From NCBI GenBank assembly GCA_964512225.1, contig CAZEKB010000016.1:1-64000 (forward strand): a DNA stretch of 64,000 nt. The letters run 5' to 3'. A model generated the notes under the pieces. That model ran no database searches. It was not told where the DNA came from and saw nothing but the letters and a program-made list of their open reading frames with translations. The position numbers and the translations under genes are program-made. Numbering within the stretch: the first letter of the stretch is position 1; each line of letters opens with the position of its first letter. Of this stretch, positions 63,987 through 64,000 are shown piece by piece. This stretch comes from CAZEKB01 sp964512225. Lineage in GTDB: Bacteria > Myxococcota_A > UBA796 > UBA9615.

Positions 63987-64000
63987 GGCTCCAGCAGCGC

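Overview
The window is very GC-rich, with dense, mostly tightly packed genes. It most resembles a chromosomal piece of a Myxococcota (deltaproteobacterial) genome, probably a metagenome-assembled one. Signs of this are two large Ser/Thr kinases, an FHA-winged-helix regulator, a PilZ/DUF4388 protein, MopE-type DxDxDG/CDGxDNDC repeats, a MYXO-CTERM-like C-terminus, many lipoproteins, and Asp-rich DDDDSA linkers in exported proteins. A 100-N scaffold gap at 14160-14259 is flanked by two identical 55-bp copies of the same sequence and looks like an unmerged contig overlap. No tRNA, rRNA, CRISPR array, transposase or integrase was seen.

Layout. 0-5.7 kb: histidine kinase / NtrC-type regulator / folK / DUF1499 on the minus strand, divergent from an M23 peptidase. 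5.7-8.2 kb: TPR protein, MATE exporter with a structured leader, and a 35-codon ORF in an otherwise empty stretch. 8.2-17.2 kb: signalling block with a NarL-like regulator whose receiver looks non-phosphorylatable, a kinase-ATPase-TPR protein, an HtrA-like protease, a kinase-WD40 protein (carrying the gap) and an FHA-winged-helix protein. 17.3-28 kb: HEAT protein, then a minus-strand operon DUF3467 / lipoprotein TamA-like / TamB / 82-aa membrane protein / PilZ-DUF4388. 28-35.5 kb: lipoprotein, SPFH lipoprotein, 51-bp tandem repeats, MopE-LamG lipoprotein, Ala-rich coiled coil, GH113-like lipoprotein, TatT and DctP of a TRAP transporter. 35.6-44.2 kb: transglutaminase-elicitor-like protein, fused TRAP permease, fibrinogen-like lipoprotein, metzincin-like lipoprotein, TauE/SafE, LysR. 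44.2-53.2 kb: FG-GAP lipoprotein, then a four-gene operon of a propeller with a haem motif, a DUF1549-like haem protein, a lipoprotein and a DUF1501 protein. 53.2-64 kb: palindromic element, protease remnant, small and frameshifted genes, then an exopolysaccharide operon (tyrosine autokinase with a GY-repeat tail, VCBS/MYXO-CTERM protein, O-antigen-ligase-like protein, glycosyltransferase, 99-aa protein) and a methyltransferase.

One recurring feature deserves attention. At least ten genes have a TANNNT hexamer 5-10 nt before the start codon and no Shine-Dalgarno sequence, which suggests widespread leaderless transcription. Genes inside operons instead use ATGA/GTGA overlaps. Most of the content concerns the cell envelope: TRAP uptake, outer-membrane assembly, secreted adhesive or enzymatic proteins, and exopolysaccharide, together with phospho-signalling proteins.
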